DNA of 64,000 nt from positions 1,922,001 to 1,986,000 of the forward strand of contig NZ_JACTAH010000001.1 in the NCBI RefSeq assembly GCF_014489115.1, in the 5' to 3' direction. The notes beneath the pieces are model-generated. The model ran no database searches. It worked only from the letters and a program-made list of their open reading frames with translations, and had not been told where the DNA came from. Of this stretch, positions 1 through 8,145 are shown in pieces. Made by a program: the position numbers and the translations under genes. Every line of letters starts with the position of its first letter. Within the stretch, counting starts at the first letter, position 1. This stretch comes from Thauera sedimentorum (lineage in GTDB: Bacteria > Pseudomonadota > Gammaproteobacteria > Burkholderiales > Rhodocyclaceae).

Positions 1-1399
1 CGACGAAGTTGTTCGGCTCGGTCACCGCATTGCTCTCGAAGGTGGGCTGCGGCAGATCGTTCAGGCCTTCGAAGCTGCGCCCCTGCAGCAACTCGGTGAG
101 GCTGCGCTCCAGCGCCACCTCCAGGCTGGGATGCGCGCCGAAGGAGGCAAACACCCCGCCGGTGCGCGGGTTCATCAGGGTGACGCACATCACCGGGTAG
201 GCCCCGCCCAGCGAGGCATCCTTTACCAGCACCGGAAAGCCCTGCTTCTCCAGTTCCTCGATGCCGGCCAGGATGCCGGGATACTTGGCCAGCACCTCCG
301 GCGGCACGTCGGGCAGCGCGAGTTCGCCTTCCAGGATCTCGCGCTTGACCGCCCGCTCGAAGATCTCCGACAGACACTGCACCTGCGCTTCGGCCAGCGT
401 GTTGCCGGCGCTCATGCCGTTGCTGAGATACAGGTTGTCGATCAGGTTGGACGGGAAGTAGACCACCGCGCCGTCCGACTGGCGCACATAGGGCAACGCG
501 CAGATGCCCCGCTCCACCGCGCCGGAGTTGGTGTCGTACAGGTGCGAGCCGCGCAGCTCGCCTTCCGGGTCGTAGATCCGCCGGCAGTGCTCGTCGAGCA
601 TCCCGGCCGGCAACGCATCGTCGCGACCGGGCTTGAACCAGCGCTCGTCCGGGTAATGCACGAAGGGCGCGTCGGCAAAATCCTCGCCCCAGAACTGGTC
701 GTTGTAGAAATGGTTGCAGTTCAGGCGCTCGATGTACTCGCCCAGCGCCGAGGCCAGCGCGCTTTCCTTGGTCGCCCCCTTGCCATTGGTAAAGCACATC
801 GGCGAATGCGCGTCGCGGATATGCAGCGACCACACATTGGGCACCAGATTACGCCAGGAGGCGATCTCGATCTTGATCCCCAGGTCCGCCAGCACCCCCG
901 ACATGTTGGCGATGGTCCGCTCCAGCGGCAGGTCCTTCCCCAAAATATAGGTACTCGCCTCCGAATCCGGATTGACCGCCAGCAGGGCCTGCGCGTCCGC
1001 ATCCAGATTCTTCACTTCCTCGATCACGAACTCCGGCCCGGTCTGCACCACCTTCTTCACCGTGCAGCGCTCGATGGAACGCAGGATGCCCTGGCGGTCC
1101 GCAGCGGAAATATCCTCCGGCAACTCGACCTGGATCTTGAAGATCTGCTTGTAGCGATTCTCCGGGTCGACAATATTGTTCTGCGACAGGCGGATGTTGT
1201 CGGTCGGAATATTGCGGGTATCGCAGTACAGCTTCACGAAGTAAGCCGCGCACAAGGCCGACGACGCCAGAAAGTAATCGAACGGCCCCGGCGCCGAGCC
1301 ATCGCCCTTGTAGCGGATGGGCTGATCGGCCACTACCGTGAAATCGTCGAACTTGGCCTCCAGGCGAAGCTTGTCGAGAAAATTGACCTTAATTTCCAT
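1..1399 (-). CDS. OsmC domain / YcaO domain fusion protein, C-terminus beyond the window
   Basis: The first 466 codons are present; the 3' end lies outside the left edge. The protein begins MEIKVNFLDKLRLEAKFDDF. Residues 1 to about 140 look like an OsmC/Ohr fold, including a PFDYFLASSALCAAYFVKLY stretch like the usual OsmC core helix. From about residue 190 (SPMCFTNGKGATKESALASA) it becomes a YcaO domain, whose family binds ATP and activates amide backbones. The best known relative is E. coli YcaO, linked to RimO-dependent beta-methylthiolation of ribosomal protein S12. The OsmC-YcaO fusion is a known gamma/betaproteobacterial architecture, and a stand-alone role in S12 modification is the usual annotation. 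The ATG at 1399 is the first in frame; a weak purine-rich stretch precedes it. Confidence 0.85.
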   Translation of the reverse strand, partial: MEIKVNFLDKLRLEAKFDDFTVVADQPIRYKGDGSAPGPFDYFLASSALCAAYFVKLYCDTRNIPTDNIRLSQNNIVDPENRYKQIFKIQVELPEDISAADRQGILRSIERCTVKKVVQTGPEFVIEEVKNLDADAQALLAVNPDSEASTYILGKDLPLERTIANMSGVLADLGIKIEIASWRNLVPNVWSLHIRDAHSPMCFTNGKGATKESALASALGEYIERLNCNHFYNDQFWGEDFADAPFVHYPDERWFKPGRDDALPAGMLDEHCRRIYDPEGELRGSHLYDTNSGAVERGICALPYVRQSDGAVVYFPSNLIDNLYLSNGMSAGNTLAEAQVQCLSEIFERAVKREILEGELALPDVPPEVLAKYPGILAGIEELEKQGFPVLVKDASLGGAYPVMCVTLMNPRTGGVFASFGAHPSLEVALERSLTELLQGRSFEGLNDLPQPTFESNAVTEPNNFV

Positions 1400-1769
1400 G
1401 TGGGAATCCAGCAGCGGCGTTCGACGAAAAATTGGCCGCCATTATCGCCGTTTTTCCGGTGCGGAATCGGTTTTTCTCTGGACTTGAAAGAGTCGGCGAG
1501 CGGGCCCGGGCGCCAGCATGTGCTAGCGCGTCTGGCCGATGGAGGAGAGGCGCGTAGGCTCTGACGGTCAGTAGCCCCCGCGGTGTCGAGCAGCCGCCTC
1601 CGGCGGGCAAGCCTCGCCCATTTCGACGGGGTGCTATCGACCCGATGCTGTCGTTCAGCCTTCAGGGAAGCTGTCGCTCAACGATCATCTCCAATCGCGG
1701 CGCAGCCGGCTGCATGAGAATGCGGGTAGCGTCCGGTACGCCGGTCTCAAAGAGACCTTTCGGCACTAT
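1400..1769. other. 370-bp intergenic region at the left edge of the accessory block
   Basis: No open frame here has convincing coding character. The part next to 1400 should carry the promoter of the OsmC-YcaO gene. From about 1560 onward the sequence looks like decayed non-coding DNA. Composition turns AT-richer after about 1740, where the accessory genes begin. Confidence 0.5.
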
Positions 1770-2213
1770 TTAGGTCCGTTTAAGGAGGCGGCACCCGAGC
1801 TTTGTGTCCCCAAACCTCAACGCCAACGCTTCGGTGACTTCGTACCAACCATGATGACTACCGCTTCCATGATTTGCCCCTAAGCAAGAGCACTGACATT
1901 CGAATCCCATAGCATTGATGCAGGACGGCGAGCACACTTCCTTTTCTCGATAGGGCTGGATGATGTAGACGCTTCCGAACCGGTCCAATATTGTTCTTAC
2001 CACCTCGTTGAATCGTGACGCTGGAAGTTCCCAATACCTCTTCTCTTTGTTCCAGACGGGTTCTCTCTTCCGTGGAGCGCTCTTTAGCCACTCTCTGTTC
2101 TTTGGATCATACGGAACCCGCAGGCGAATCGGCTTGGACCCGCCACGACGCAGTACAACGGGAACTGTCCCATTGCCCCAAATCTTGTTTGCGTCTTGAA
2201 GCTCGCTTTCCAT
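1770..2213 (-). CDS. Small HARP-like protein with C-terminal cysteine cluster
   Basis: 147 aa, start ATG 2213. Residues 20-75 (PIRLRVPYDPKNREWLKSAP, then a YWELPASRF stretch) resemble the HARP-type module of SNF2-family helicases such as SMARCAL1: a short fold that ends in W-x-LP and a helix. Residues about 92-115 carry a cysteine cluster, C-X3-C-X7-C-X-C-X-C followed by GANHG, suggesting a metal-bound knuckle. Similar stand-alone proteins occur on phages and integrative elements. The gene lies 72 bp downstream of the TIR-like gene on the same strand, so co-transcription is possible. Codon use is AT-richer than in flanking core genes. No enzymatic function can be assigned; the HARP resemblance is by eye. 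Confidence 0.6.
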   Translation of the reverse strand: MESELQDANKIWGNGTVPVVLRRGGSKPIRLRVPYDPKNREWLKSAPRKREPVWNKEKRYWELPASRFNEVVRTILDRFGSVYIIQPYREKEVCSPSCINAMGFECQCSCLGANHGSGSHHGWYEVTEALALRFGDTKLGCRLLKRT

Positions 2214-2285
2214 TACAACGCCGAAGGCCAGACATGAGCAGCGGCCGACCGGCGTAGCCCGTTGGACGTTGGCCCGATGATGGGG

Positions 2286-3170
2286 TTAGGAAACATCGTA
2301 TCCAGAGGCTTTGAGGTCTTTCATAATCCCATAGGCGACCTCTTCGACTGATTTTTCGTACCGCTTGTAGATCAGCCCATGGACATCACTTGGTAATGCG
2401 ACGTCTCCTGTGTAGACGCAGCACACCCGTGACCTCCCAAGGCGACCAACAAAATAGCCGAACTCGAATATCACATTCGGTCTCGCTCGCTTCTCCTTTG
2501 CTCGCTCCGCGTCAGGCTTATCATCTTCGCAGGCTAGATAGGCAACTTCGTCAGGGGTGAGCAGAATGAAGGCGTAGCCAACATCGGCATGTTTCTCGAA
2601 TTTCTCAATGACTGTTAGTCCTTCATCCGCCTGCCGATGAAGAACGATCGGATCAAGCCCAATCTCGTGTAGGAACACCTCCAAGCTGGTCTTCGCCAGC
2701 TCATCGCGACCGTGAACCACGAACACCTTTTTGCTACGTGTTGTAGGGTCACTCGGGCTGTGCTTGGACGTCTCTGCGACTTGGACTGATGATGCAAGCG
2801 GGTAGAGCTCAAGACGCTCAACGATCGAATCGAGGCGGCGCAGCTTTTCGGTGATCGACTCGTGATGCTTCGCGATCATTTGACCGAGCGACTCGCGACC
2901 CATCGACATTGCCGCGATGCCCCACCATGAGTACTCATCCGAAAGTTCGTCGGTAGTGAAGAGTTGTTTAAGAAGCTCCACATTGAATTCAGACCACTTT
3001 CGGTAGGCATGCTTTGATTCGTCAAGGGCATTCGGCGTATTGATCTGGGTCTTCGTCAACTCCTGGCCGAGCTCAATCCGCTCCGCTAAACGGCGCCGAG
3101 CCTCGTCTCGCGGAACAGCGAGCTCGATTGGACGTTTCGGCTCCGCTTTTGGTGGTGTCTTCCTCGCCAA
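2286..3170 (-). CDS. TIR-like predicted nucleotide-binding protein (PF10137 / CAP12-Pycsar-effector type)
   Basis: 294 aa. The start is TTG at 3170, preceded by a strong GGAGG at 3176-3180. Residues 1-145 are charged and helical. Residues 148-285 form a TIR-like domain: KKVFVVHGRDELAK at the first strand, FILLTPDEVAY in the middle, and PNVIFEFGYFVGRLGR with E236 in the position expected for the catalytic glutamate of NADase TIRs. PF10137 is the domain of CBASS Cap12 and Pycsar TIR effectors, which degrade NAD+ on binding a cyclic nucleotide. Here there is no cyclase next door and no transmembrane or SAVED domain, so the trigger is unknown. An anti-phage abortive-infection role is inference from family. 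AT-rich codon use relative to neighbours suggests horizontal acquisition. Confidence 0.85.
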   Translation of the reverse strand: MARKTPPKAEPKRPIELAVPRDEARRRLAERIELGQELTKTQINTPNALDESKHAYRKWSEFNVELLKQLFTTDELSDEYSWWGIAAMSMGRESLGQMIAKHHESITEKLRRLDSIVERLELYPLASSVQVAETSKHSPSDPTTRSKKVFVVHGRDELAKTSLEVFLHEIGLDPIVLHRQADEGLTVIEKFEKHADVGYAFILLTPDEVAYLACEDDKPDAERAKEKRARPNVIFEFGYFVGRLGRSRVCCVYTGDVALPSDVHGLIYKRYEKSVEEVAYGIMKDLKASGYDVS

Positions 3171-3763
3171 AACTACCTCCGTGGATTGATTTTTTGTTGC
3201 CTAATATTGTTTTAGGGAGACAGAAATACTGCATAACACCGAGCGTTCCGCATAACATCGGCCTAGCGACGCGAACAAAGTCGGCTTGCACGCTAGCGAT
3301 AAACGGTGTGCGCGGCACCTTATTGCAGCCATAACACCTCGTAAGATCCATCGCCGAACGCCTGCGTCATCAGGATCGCAGCATACGGCTCGCGAAAGAC
3401 CATGTCTATCGGATACCTTATTACGGCGGAGCGGATGATCTTAGCGCTACCTGTTCGTGAGGTAGCCCCGGCCGATTGCCCACAAGCCCGGCGGCGACTG
3501 GCCGCTTTCTTGTGCTCTGGCGGAGTGACCGATCCTGGCCGGAACTTACCGATCGTCCCCGACCGAGACCGGCCGCTGTCGCCCCCCGAACGGTAGCTCT
3601 CGACAGCTGTGAAGGACCGTGCGCGCCTAAGCTGCCGTTCATAGCGGAAAGCAGCCGTCGCATCGGGGCACGTGGGGTAACGATGCGGAAAGCGACACAA
3701 CACGCGCTCGTCGATTGGCCCGAGCCCCCTGAACCCGATGCATGCTCCTCAGTTTCAGAGTGA
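3171..3763. other. 593-bp intergenic region with degenerate repeat fragments
   Basis: AT-rich near 3180-3260 (promoter side of the TIR-like gene) and GC-rich from about 3470. The 3470-3680 part shares the core GGCGACYGGCCGCTT with 5688-5702 and looks like one of the degenerate non-coding intergenic repeats common in betaproteobacteria. Short overlapping frames exist on both strands, but none has a ribosome-binding site or protein-like composition. No gene is called. Confidence 0.5.
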
Positions 3764-5491
3764 CTATATTCCGAGCACCTTGAGGGCCGCATCTAGCACG
3801 CCCTCAATGCCTCTCGCTCCCGATCCTGAACGGGAGCCACGGCTAGGCATTTCCTCGTACAGCACATAGCCAAAGTCACCAGTAAAACGGTCCTTTAACA
3901 AGTGCTTCTTCCCGGTCAGATATGCGCCAAAGGTCTGGCTTCTGTGCGTTGAATACCCGAGATTTGCGGTGAAACCGAGTGTGCAGTCCTGATCGACGTC
4001 GCGCCCCATTCCCACGTACTCAATTCGAACCCCGCGCGCGCCTTTAGCAATCAGGGTCACCGGACCGTGAAAGACCAGATATCGGAACTGAAGCGTCATC
4101 CAAGCGTGCAGACTGAGGACGCGCCAGTGACTGGTGATTCTGACCGGCCGTTCCGCTTCTTGGACAACGCCAACGAGACTGCGAGGATGGAAAACCATCG
4201 CCGAACCATCTGGCACATAGAGCAAAGCGAGTTCGGTCAGGGAGTCACGGCCAGCGGACAAAACCACAGACTGCGGCACGTCAGAGGTCACGCGGGTTAG
4301 ATTAAACAAGCCCGCCGCAATACTTGTCAGAAGGTAAGAGCCACGCAGGACCGCGCAAGTACCGCTACTGCAGGCTTCCGGGACGCTCTGCAGGTAATGC
4401 GGCTGCACGAGGAGTTCCATCCCTTTGTTAAGAATAACCGTCTGCGAGATACCCGAACGCAAGCTGCCTTCGTCCCCAACCTGCGTATCGACTCTACCGG
4501 TCGATTCTGGAACCAGGCAGATCGGCGGGCGGCGGGAGGCGAGTGGCACTCCGACGTAGTAAAGCAGAGGCCGCAGGACAAGCGGCAATAGTATGATCGA
4601 GGCAAGCAACATCAGAGCGGTTGGAAGAACCGCCTTCAGCGGGGTGATGATCCATTGGAGCCAGTAGTTTTTCAGACGCTCTTCTCGAGCGGCTATTTCG
4701 GCGATTAGCTCATTATTTACTGCGTCAGCAACACTCCGGTCATACTGAAAAGCAGAAACGACATTTACGTCGTTCCGAAGCTGCTGAAGGCGTGCCACCT
4801 GGGCATCTATGCTTGCTGCGGTCGAGGCGGCTTCCACGACAGCGGTACGCAGCTGGTCAAGCTCCCGTCGAACCTTTTCGGGATCAACGTATTCATTTGA
4901 GATGGCTCGCCAAAACCCTTGGGTAGGTGGAAGAGATTGGTATTCTGCGTTCTTCTTTTCCCAGAGCGCATACAGCTCAACGTGCTTGCGCCGAGCCTCT
5001 GGTTGCGCCCTGACCGCCTCCTCCCCTTGGTCCTTGAAACTCAAGAGCTTCTCAACCGCCGGAAGGAGTTTGCCGATAAAGTGCCGTTCTTGCTCAAGTG
5101 CTGAAATTCTTACACGAAGACCCGCAGATTCAATAATCGCCTGCGCCGGGTTCATAAGGTTCGGTAGTTTTGACGCATCGCGCAGTTCAGCCTTTGCTGC
5201 GAGAATCTGACCGTCAAGCGAAACTAGCCTTTCGTTTAGCGCGCTCGCAGACATCAGCGGCAATTCTTTCGCCGCCTCGTGAGTTCGTGCCTCGACGGTT
5301 TGAGCTAACGAAATCACGCCCCCCTGCTTTTGGTGAAGCAGGTCCAAGGCCGCTTCGTCCTCGTTAAACTGCCGAAACAGAGGGAGCTCCCTCTGCACAA
5401 GGTAGCCGACTGAAAGGACGAGAATGATCGCTATCAGCCAGGTAAATCGTTGAAAAGCCCAATGAAAGACGACCGTGAAGATAATTCGCAT
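3764..5491 (-). CDS. Coiled-coil membrane protein of unknown function, possible AIM24-like C-terminal domain
   Basis: 575 aa, ATG at 5491. A first membrane segment lies at about residues 16-33 and a second, long one at about 286-315. Between them is a 250-residue charged, Ala/Leu/Glu-rich region with several coiled-coil stretches (for example 205-275), predicted periplasmic if the N-terminus is inside. The C-terminal 250 residues would then be cytoplasmic. They contain beta-rich segments (ELLVQPHYLQSV, FHGPVTLIAKGARGVRIEYV, FTGDFGYVLYEE) that loosely recall AIM24/TRAP-like beta sandwiches; this resemblance is weak. The gene is monocistronic in the AT-richer accessory block, same strand as the TIR-like gene but 593 bp upstream of it. 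It could be a second defence or surface-associated cargo gene; no function is claimed. Confidence 0.55.
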   Translation of the reverse strand: MRIIFTVVFHWAFQRFTWLIAIILVLSVGYLVQRELPLFRQFNEDEAALDLLHQKQGGVISLAQTVEARTHEAAKELPLMSASALNERLVSLDGQILAAKAELRDASKLPNLMNPAQAIIESAGLRVRISALEQERHFIGKLLPAVEKLLSFKDQGEEAVRAQPEARRKHVELYALWEKKNAEYQSLPPTQGFWRAISNEYVDPEKVRRELDQLRTAVVEAASTAASIDAQVARLQQLRNDVNVVSAFQYDRSVADAVNNELIAEIAAREERLKNYWLQWIITPLKAVLPTALMLLASIILLPLVLRPLLYYVGVPLASRRPPICLVPESTGRVDTQVGDEGSLRSGISQTVILNKGMELLVQPHYLQSVPEACSSGTCAVLRGSYLLTSIAAGLFNLTRVTSDVPQSVVLSAGRDSLTELALLYVPDGSAMVFHPRSLVGVVQEAERPVRITSHWRVLSLHAWMTLQFRYLVFHGPVTLIAKGARGVRIEYVGMGRDVDQDCTLGFTANLGYSTHRSQTFGAYLTGKKHLLKDRFTGDFGYVLYEEMPSRGSRSGSGARGIEGVLDAALKVLGI

Positions 5492-5827
5492 CTGCTCAAG
5501 CTCGGTTCTTAGTTTAGTTCCGGGGAGGAAGGCGGAGGATGTGTCGATCCACTCAATCTACTACGATAGTATATTTTTATGATTCCCTTGCCGTCATAAA
5601 AGCGCATGCATAAAACGGTGCGCTTACGGTAGTAGGCGTAAAGCATACCGCGCAGCGCGGATGACCGCTATCTGGATCGGATGGCGACCGGCCGCTTCTG
5701 GCCGATTGCTGCCAAGCGACGCTGCTCACGGCACCACTCGCACGGCCCCTCCCGCACACTCCCCTTTCCGCTTTGTGCAAGCCCACAACCCGGCTATCGT
5801 GAAGTGAGTCCATCGCGGAGCGTCGCC
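5492..5827. other. 336-bp intergenic region closing the accessory block
   Basis: An AT-rich stretch at 5555-5585 could carry the promoter of the minus-strand membrane-protein gene. From 5640 on, the GC-rich sequence again contains the degenerate repeat core seen near 3490. Composition returns to that of the core genome after about 5650. No tRNA or clear attachment site is visible. Confidence 0.45.
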
Positions 5828-6064
5828 ATGAGCACGAGAACCGTTTCCGAGCACGCGCTGCTGGTGCGCATCAACCAGAAGCTGGAGAAGCGCGGGCAGG
5901 TGATGCGCCGGGCGCACGAGAGCGTCGTCGCGCAGGCGCCGGGCGGCTATCACCTGATCGACGTGAGCACGAACTTCCCCGAACGCGAGCATTGCGACCT
6001 GGAGGAATGGGGGCGCGAGCTGGGCGTGCTGGACGACGACGAGGAAGTCGTGGCGGGCGACTGA
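5828..6064 (+). CDS. Small conserved hypothetical protein
   Basis: 78 aa, MSTRTVSEHALLVRINQKLE onward, very acidic at the C-terminus (DDDEEVVAGD). A frame open further upstream exists, but the ATG at 5828 has CGGAG eight bases before it and starts the protein-like part. N-terminal half basic/helical, middle segment VAQAPGGYHLIDVSTNF beta-like. No signal peptide, membrane segment or recognised domain. It stands alone 90 bp before the DUF1223 gene. Small soluble proteins of this style occur in related betaproteobacteria; function unknown. Confidence 0.65.
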   Translation: MSTRTVSEHALLVRINQKLEKRGQVMRRAHESVVAQAPGGYHLIDVSTNFPEREHCDLEEWGRELGVLDDDEEVVAGD

Positions 6065-6156
6065 GGCGCCCGTCCGCAGGAAGCATCCGCCCCGCGCTGT
6101 AAGGTCTCCCCTCCCTCAGCCGACCATACGGTATCGACACTGCCGGAGCACGTTCG

Positions 6157-6960
6157 ATGCCCAGGAAAGCGCTGGCGAGCCTGACGCTGATCGCGGCCGC
6201 GACCTTGACCGCCCCGCAGGCGCTGGCCGCCGCCGGTTGCAGCGCGGAAAGTCCCGCACACACGGTGGCGCTGGTGGAGCTGTACACCTCGGAAGGCTGC
6301 AGCAGCTGCCCGCCGGCGGACCGCTGGCTGAGCACCCTGCCCGGCGGGCTGGGCGCCGACCGCCTGGTGCCGCTGGCGCTGCACGTCGATTACTGGGATT
6401 ACATCGGCTGGCAGGATCCCTACGCGCAGGCGCAGTTCACCGCGCGCCAGCGCCGCCTGGGGCAGTTGTCCGGCTCGCGCACGATCTACACCCCCGAGGT
6501 CTTCGTGGGCATGCGCGAGCTGCGCGGCTGGCACAACGGCAGCACGTTCGCGCGCCAGATACAGGCAGTGAATGCGCAGCCGGCGCGCGCCGCCATCGCT
6601 CTGGCAATGCGTCCGCTGGACGGCCGCGAGGTGGAGCTCGAAGCACGCTTCGCGCTGCCCGCCGGGCAGCAAGGCGGGGCACTGCAGGGCGTGCTGGTGC
6701 TCTATGAGGACAAGCTGGTCTCCGACGTGCGCCGCGGCGAGAACGCCGGCGTCACGCTGGGCCACGACCGCGTGGTGCGCCGCTGGCTGCCGCGCGTGCT
6801 GGAAGCCGGCGCCGCGGCGCAGGTGCTGCGCGAGACCGTCGCGCTGCCGGCCGGATGGAATCCGGCGAATCTGGGCGCGGCGGCCTTTGTCGAAGATATG
6901 AGCGGCGGCGAAGTGCTGCAGGCGCTCGCCCTGCCCGGCTGCCTGGCGGCCGGCGGCTGA
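6157..6960 (+). CDS. Secreted DUF1223 thioredoxin-fold protein
   Basis: 267 aa with an N-terminal signal peptide (residues 1-25, ending AAAT..QALAAA). The mature part starts with the DUF1223 signature ALVELYTSEGCSSCPPADRW, a CxxC in a thioredoxin-like position, followed by VPLALHVDYWDYIGWQDPYA and YTPEVFVGMRELRG. DUF1223 proteins are periplasmic and of unknown substrate. The next genes encode exported methionine sulfoxide reductases, which need reducing power outside the cytoplasm, so a role as thiol partner in periplasmic repair is a reasonable guess. GGAG precedes the ATG by about ten bases. The msrB start lies 34 bp after the stop, so the three genes may form one unit. Confidence 0.85.
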   Translation: MPRKALASLTLIAAATLTAPQALAAAGCSAESPAHTVALVELYTSEGCSSCPPADRWLSTLPGGLGADRLVPLALHVDYWDYIGWQDPYAQAQFTARQRRLGQLSGSRTIYTPEVFVGMRELRGWHNGSTFARQIQAVNAQPARAAIALAMRPLDGREVELEARFALPAGQQGGALQGVLVLYEDKLVSDVRRGENAGVTLGHDRVVRRWLPRVLEAGAAAQVLRETVALPAGWNPANLGAAAFVEDMSGGEVLQALALPGCLAAGG

Positions 6961-6994
6961 AGCGCTTGCACCGAACCGCGCAAAGGAGGACACC

Positions 6995-7501
6995 ATGAAC
7001 CGACGTCAAACGCTCCACACCCTGCTGGGGGCCTCGCTGTTCCCGCTCGGCGGCTACCGCGTCGCCAGCGCGGCGGATGCGGACGGCCCCACGCTGGTCA
7101 AGTCCGACGAGGAATGGGCCAAGCTGCTGCCCCGCCCGGCTTTCGAGGTGCTGTTCGAGGAGGCCACCGAGCCGCCCGGCACCAGCCCGCTGAACGACGA
7201 GAAGCGCGCGGGCACCTACATCTGCGCAGCGTGCTTCCAGCCGCTGTTCGACAGCGCCACCAAGTACGACAGCGGCACCGGCTGGCCGAGCTTCTGGCAG
7301 CCGCTGGCCGGCGCCGTGGGCACCAAGCTGGACTTCAAGCTGATCTGGCCGCGCACCGAGTACCACTGCGCGCGCTGCGGCGGACACCAGGGCCACGTCT
7401 TCGACGACGGCCCCAAGCCCACCGGCAAGCGCTACTGCAACAACGGCCTCGCGCTGCGCTTCGTGCCGCGCAGTGAGCCGCTGCCGGAGCTGCGTACATG
7501 A
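6995..7501 (+). CDS. msrB: Exported peptide-methionine (R)-S-oxide reductase MsrB
   Basis: 168 aa. Residues 1-27 form a twin-arginine-like leader (MNRRQTLHTLLGASLFPLGG). The SelR domain follows with both zinc CxxC pairs (YICAACFQPLF and YHCARCGGHQGHVF), the GTGWPSF motif, and the catalytic cysteine in RYCNNGLALRF. The usual sequence there is RYCxNSxSL, so the local context is slightly divergent but the cysteine is present. It reduces methionine-R-sulfoxide in oxidised envelope proteins. AAAGGAGG lies upstream of the ATG. The stop overlaps the msrA start by 4 nt, so both stereoisomer-specific enzymes are translated together. Confidence 0.93.
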   Translation: MNRRQTLHTLLGASLFPLGGYRVASAADADGPTLVKSDEEWAKLLPRPAFEVLFEEATEPPGTSPLNDEKRAGTYICAACFQPLFDSATKYDSGTGWPSFWQPLAGAVGTKLDFKLIWPRTEYHCARCGGHQGHVFDDGPKPTGKRYCNNGLALRFVPRSEPLPELRT

Positions 7502-8145
7502 ACACCCCGCATCCGGCGATCCGGCTGGCGCTCGCAGGCGCGCTCGCCCTGGCGCTGACCGCCTGCACCGCGGCAGATGGACCGGCGCCAACCGGCGACG
7601 GGACCAAGACCATTCCCGCAAACGCGGCGACAGCGATCTTTGCCAGCGGCTGCTTCTGGTGCACCGAGGCGGATTTCGAGAAGCTGCCGGGCGTCTTCGA
7701 GGCCGAATCCGGCTACATCGGCGGCAAGACCGCCAACCCGAGCTACCAGGAGGTGACCACCGGCGCCACCGGCCACGCCGAGGCGGCGCGGGTGTATTAC
7801 GACCCCGCACGCATCAGCTACGAGCAACTGCTGGAACACTACTGGCGCAACGTGGACCCGACGGTGAAGGACCGCCAGTTCTGCGACATCGGCAACCAGT
7901 ACCGAAGCGGCATCCACTATCTGGACGAGGAACAGCGCCGCGCCGCCGAGGCCAGCCGCGATGCGCTGGCGCAGAGCGGAAAGTTCGAGCGCATCCACAC
8001 CGAAATCGTTGCCGCGGATACCTTCTACCCGGCCGAGGAATATCACCAGGACTACTACAAGAAGAATCCGATTCGCTACAACTACTACCGCAGCGGCTGC
8101 GGGCGCGATGCGCGGCTGGAGCAGTTGTGGGGGAAGAAGGAGTAG
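7498..8145 (+). CDS. msrA: Peptide-methionine (S)-S-oxide reductase MsrA, lipoprotein
   Basis: 215 aa. The leader ends in LALALTACTAADG, a lipobox with Cys at about residue 22, so the enzyme should be membrane-anchored in the periplasm. The catalytic motif GCFWCTEADFEKLPGV is intact, as are GYIGGKTANPSYQEVTTGATGHAE and the C-terminal EEYHQDYYKKNP. It reduces methionine-S-sulfoxide. The ATG overlaps the msrB stop. The last codons and stop (TAG at 8143-8145) lie inside the first unit of a REP array, so that repeat inserted at or became the very end of the gene. Confidence 0.93.
   Translation: MNTPHPAIRLALAGALALALTACTAADGPAPTGDGTKTIPANAATAIFASGCFWCTEADFEKLPGVFEAESGYIGGKTANPSYQEVTTGATGHAEAARVYYDPARISYEQLLEHYWRNVDPTVKDRQFCDIGNQYRSGIHYLDEEQRRAAEASRDALAQSGKFERIHTEIVAADTFYPAEEYHQDYYKKNPIRYNYYRSGCGRDARLEQLWGKKE

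Noticed and set aside
131..1564. Long plus-strand open frame opposite the OsmC-YcaO gene
   Set aside because: Composition is that of an antisense shadow (Arg/His/Gln-rich, no fold), and the minus strand carries clear family motifs.
3320..3792. Overlapping short frames in the TIR/membrane-protein gap
   Set aside because: Arg/Ser-rich, no ribosome-binding site, and typical of translated degenerate intergenic repeats; treated as non-coding.
1770..5491. A complete CBASS or Pycsar operon around the TIR-like gene
   Set aside because: No CD-NTase, pyrimidine cyclase, SAVED or ubiquitin-like gene was found in the block.
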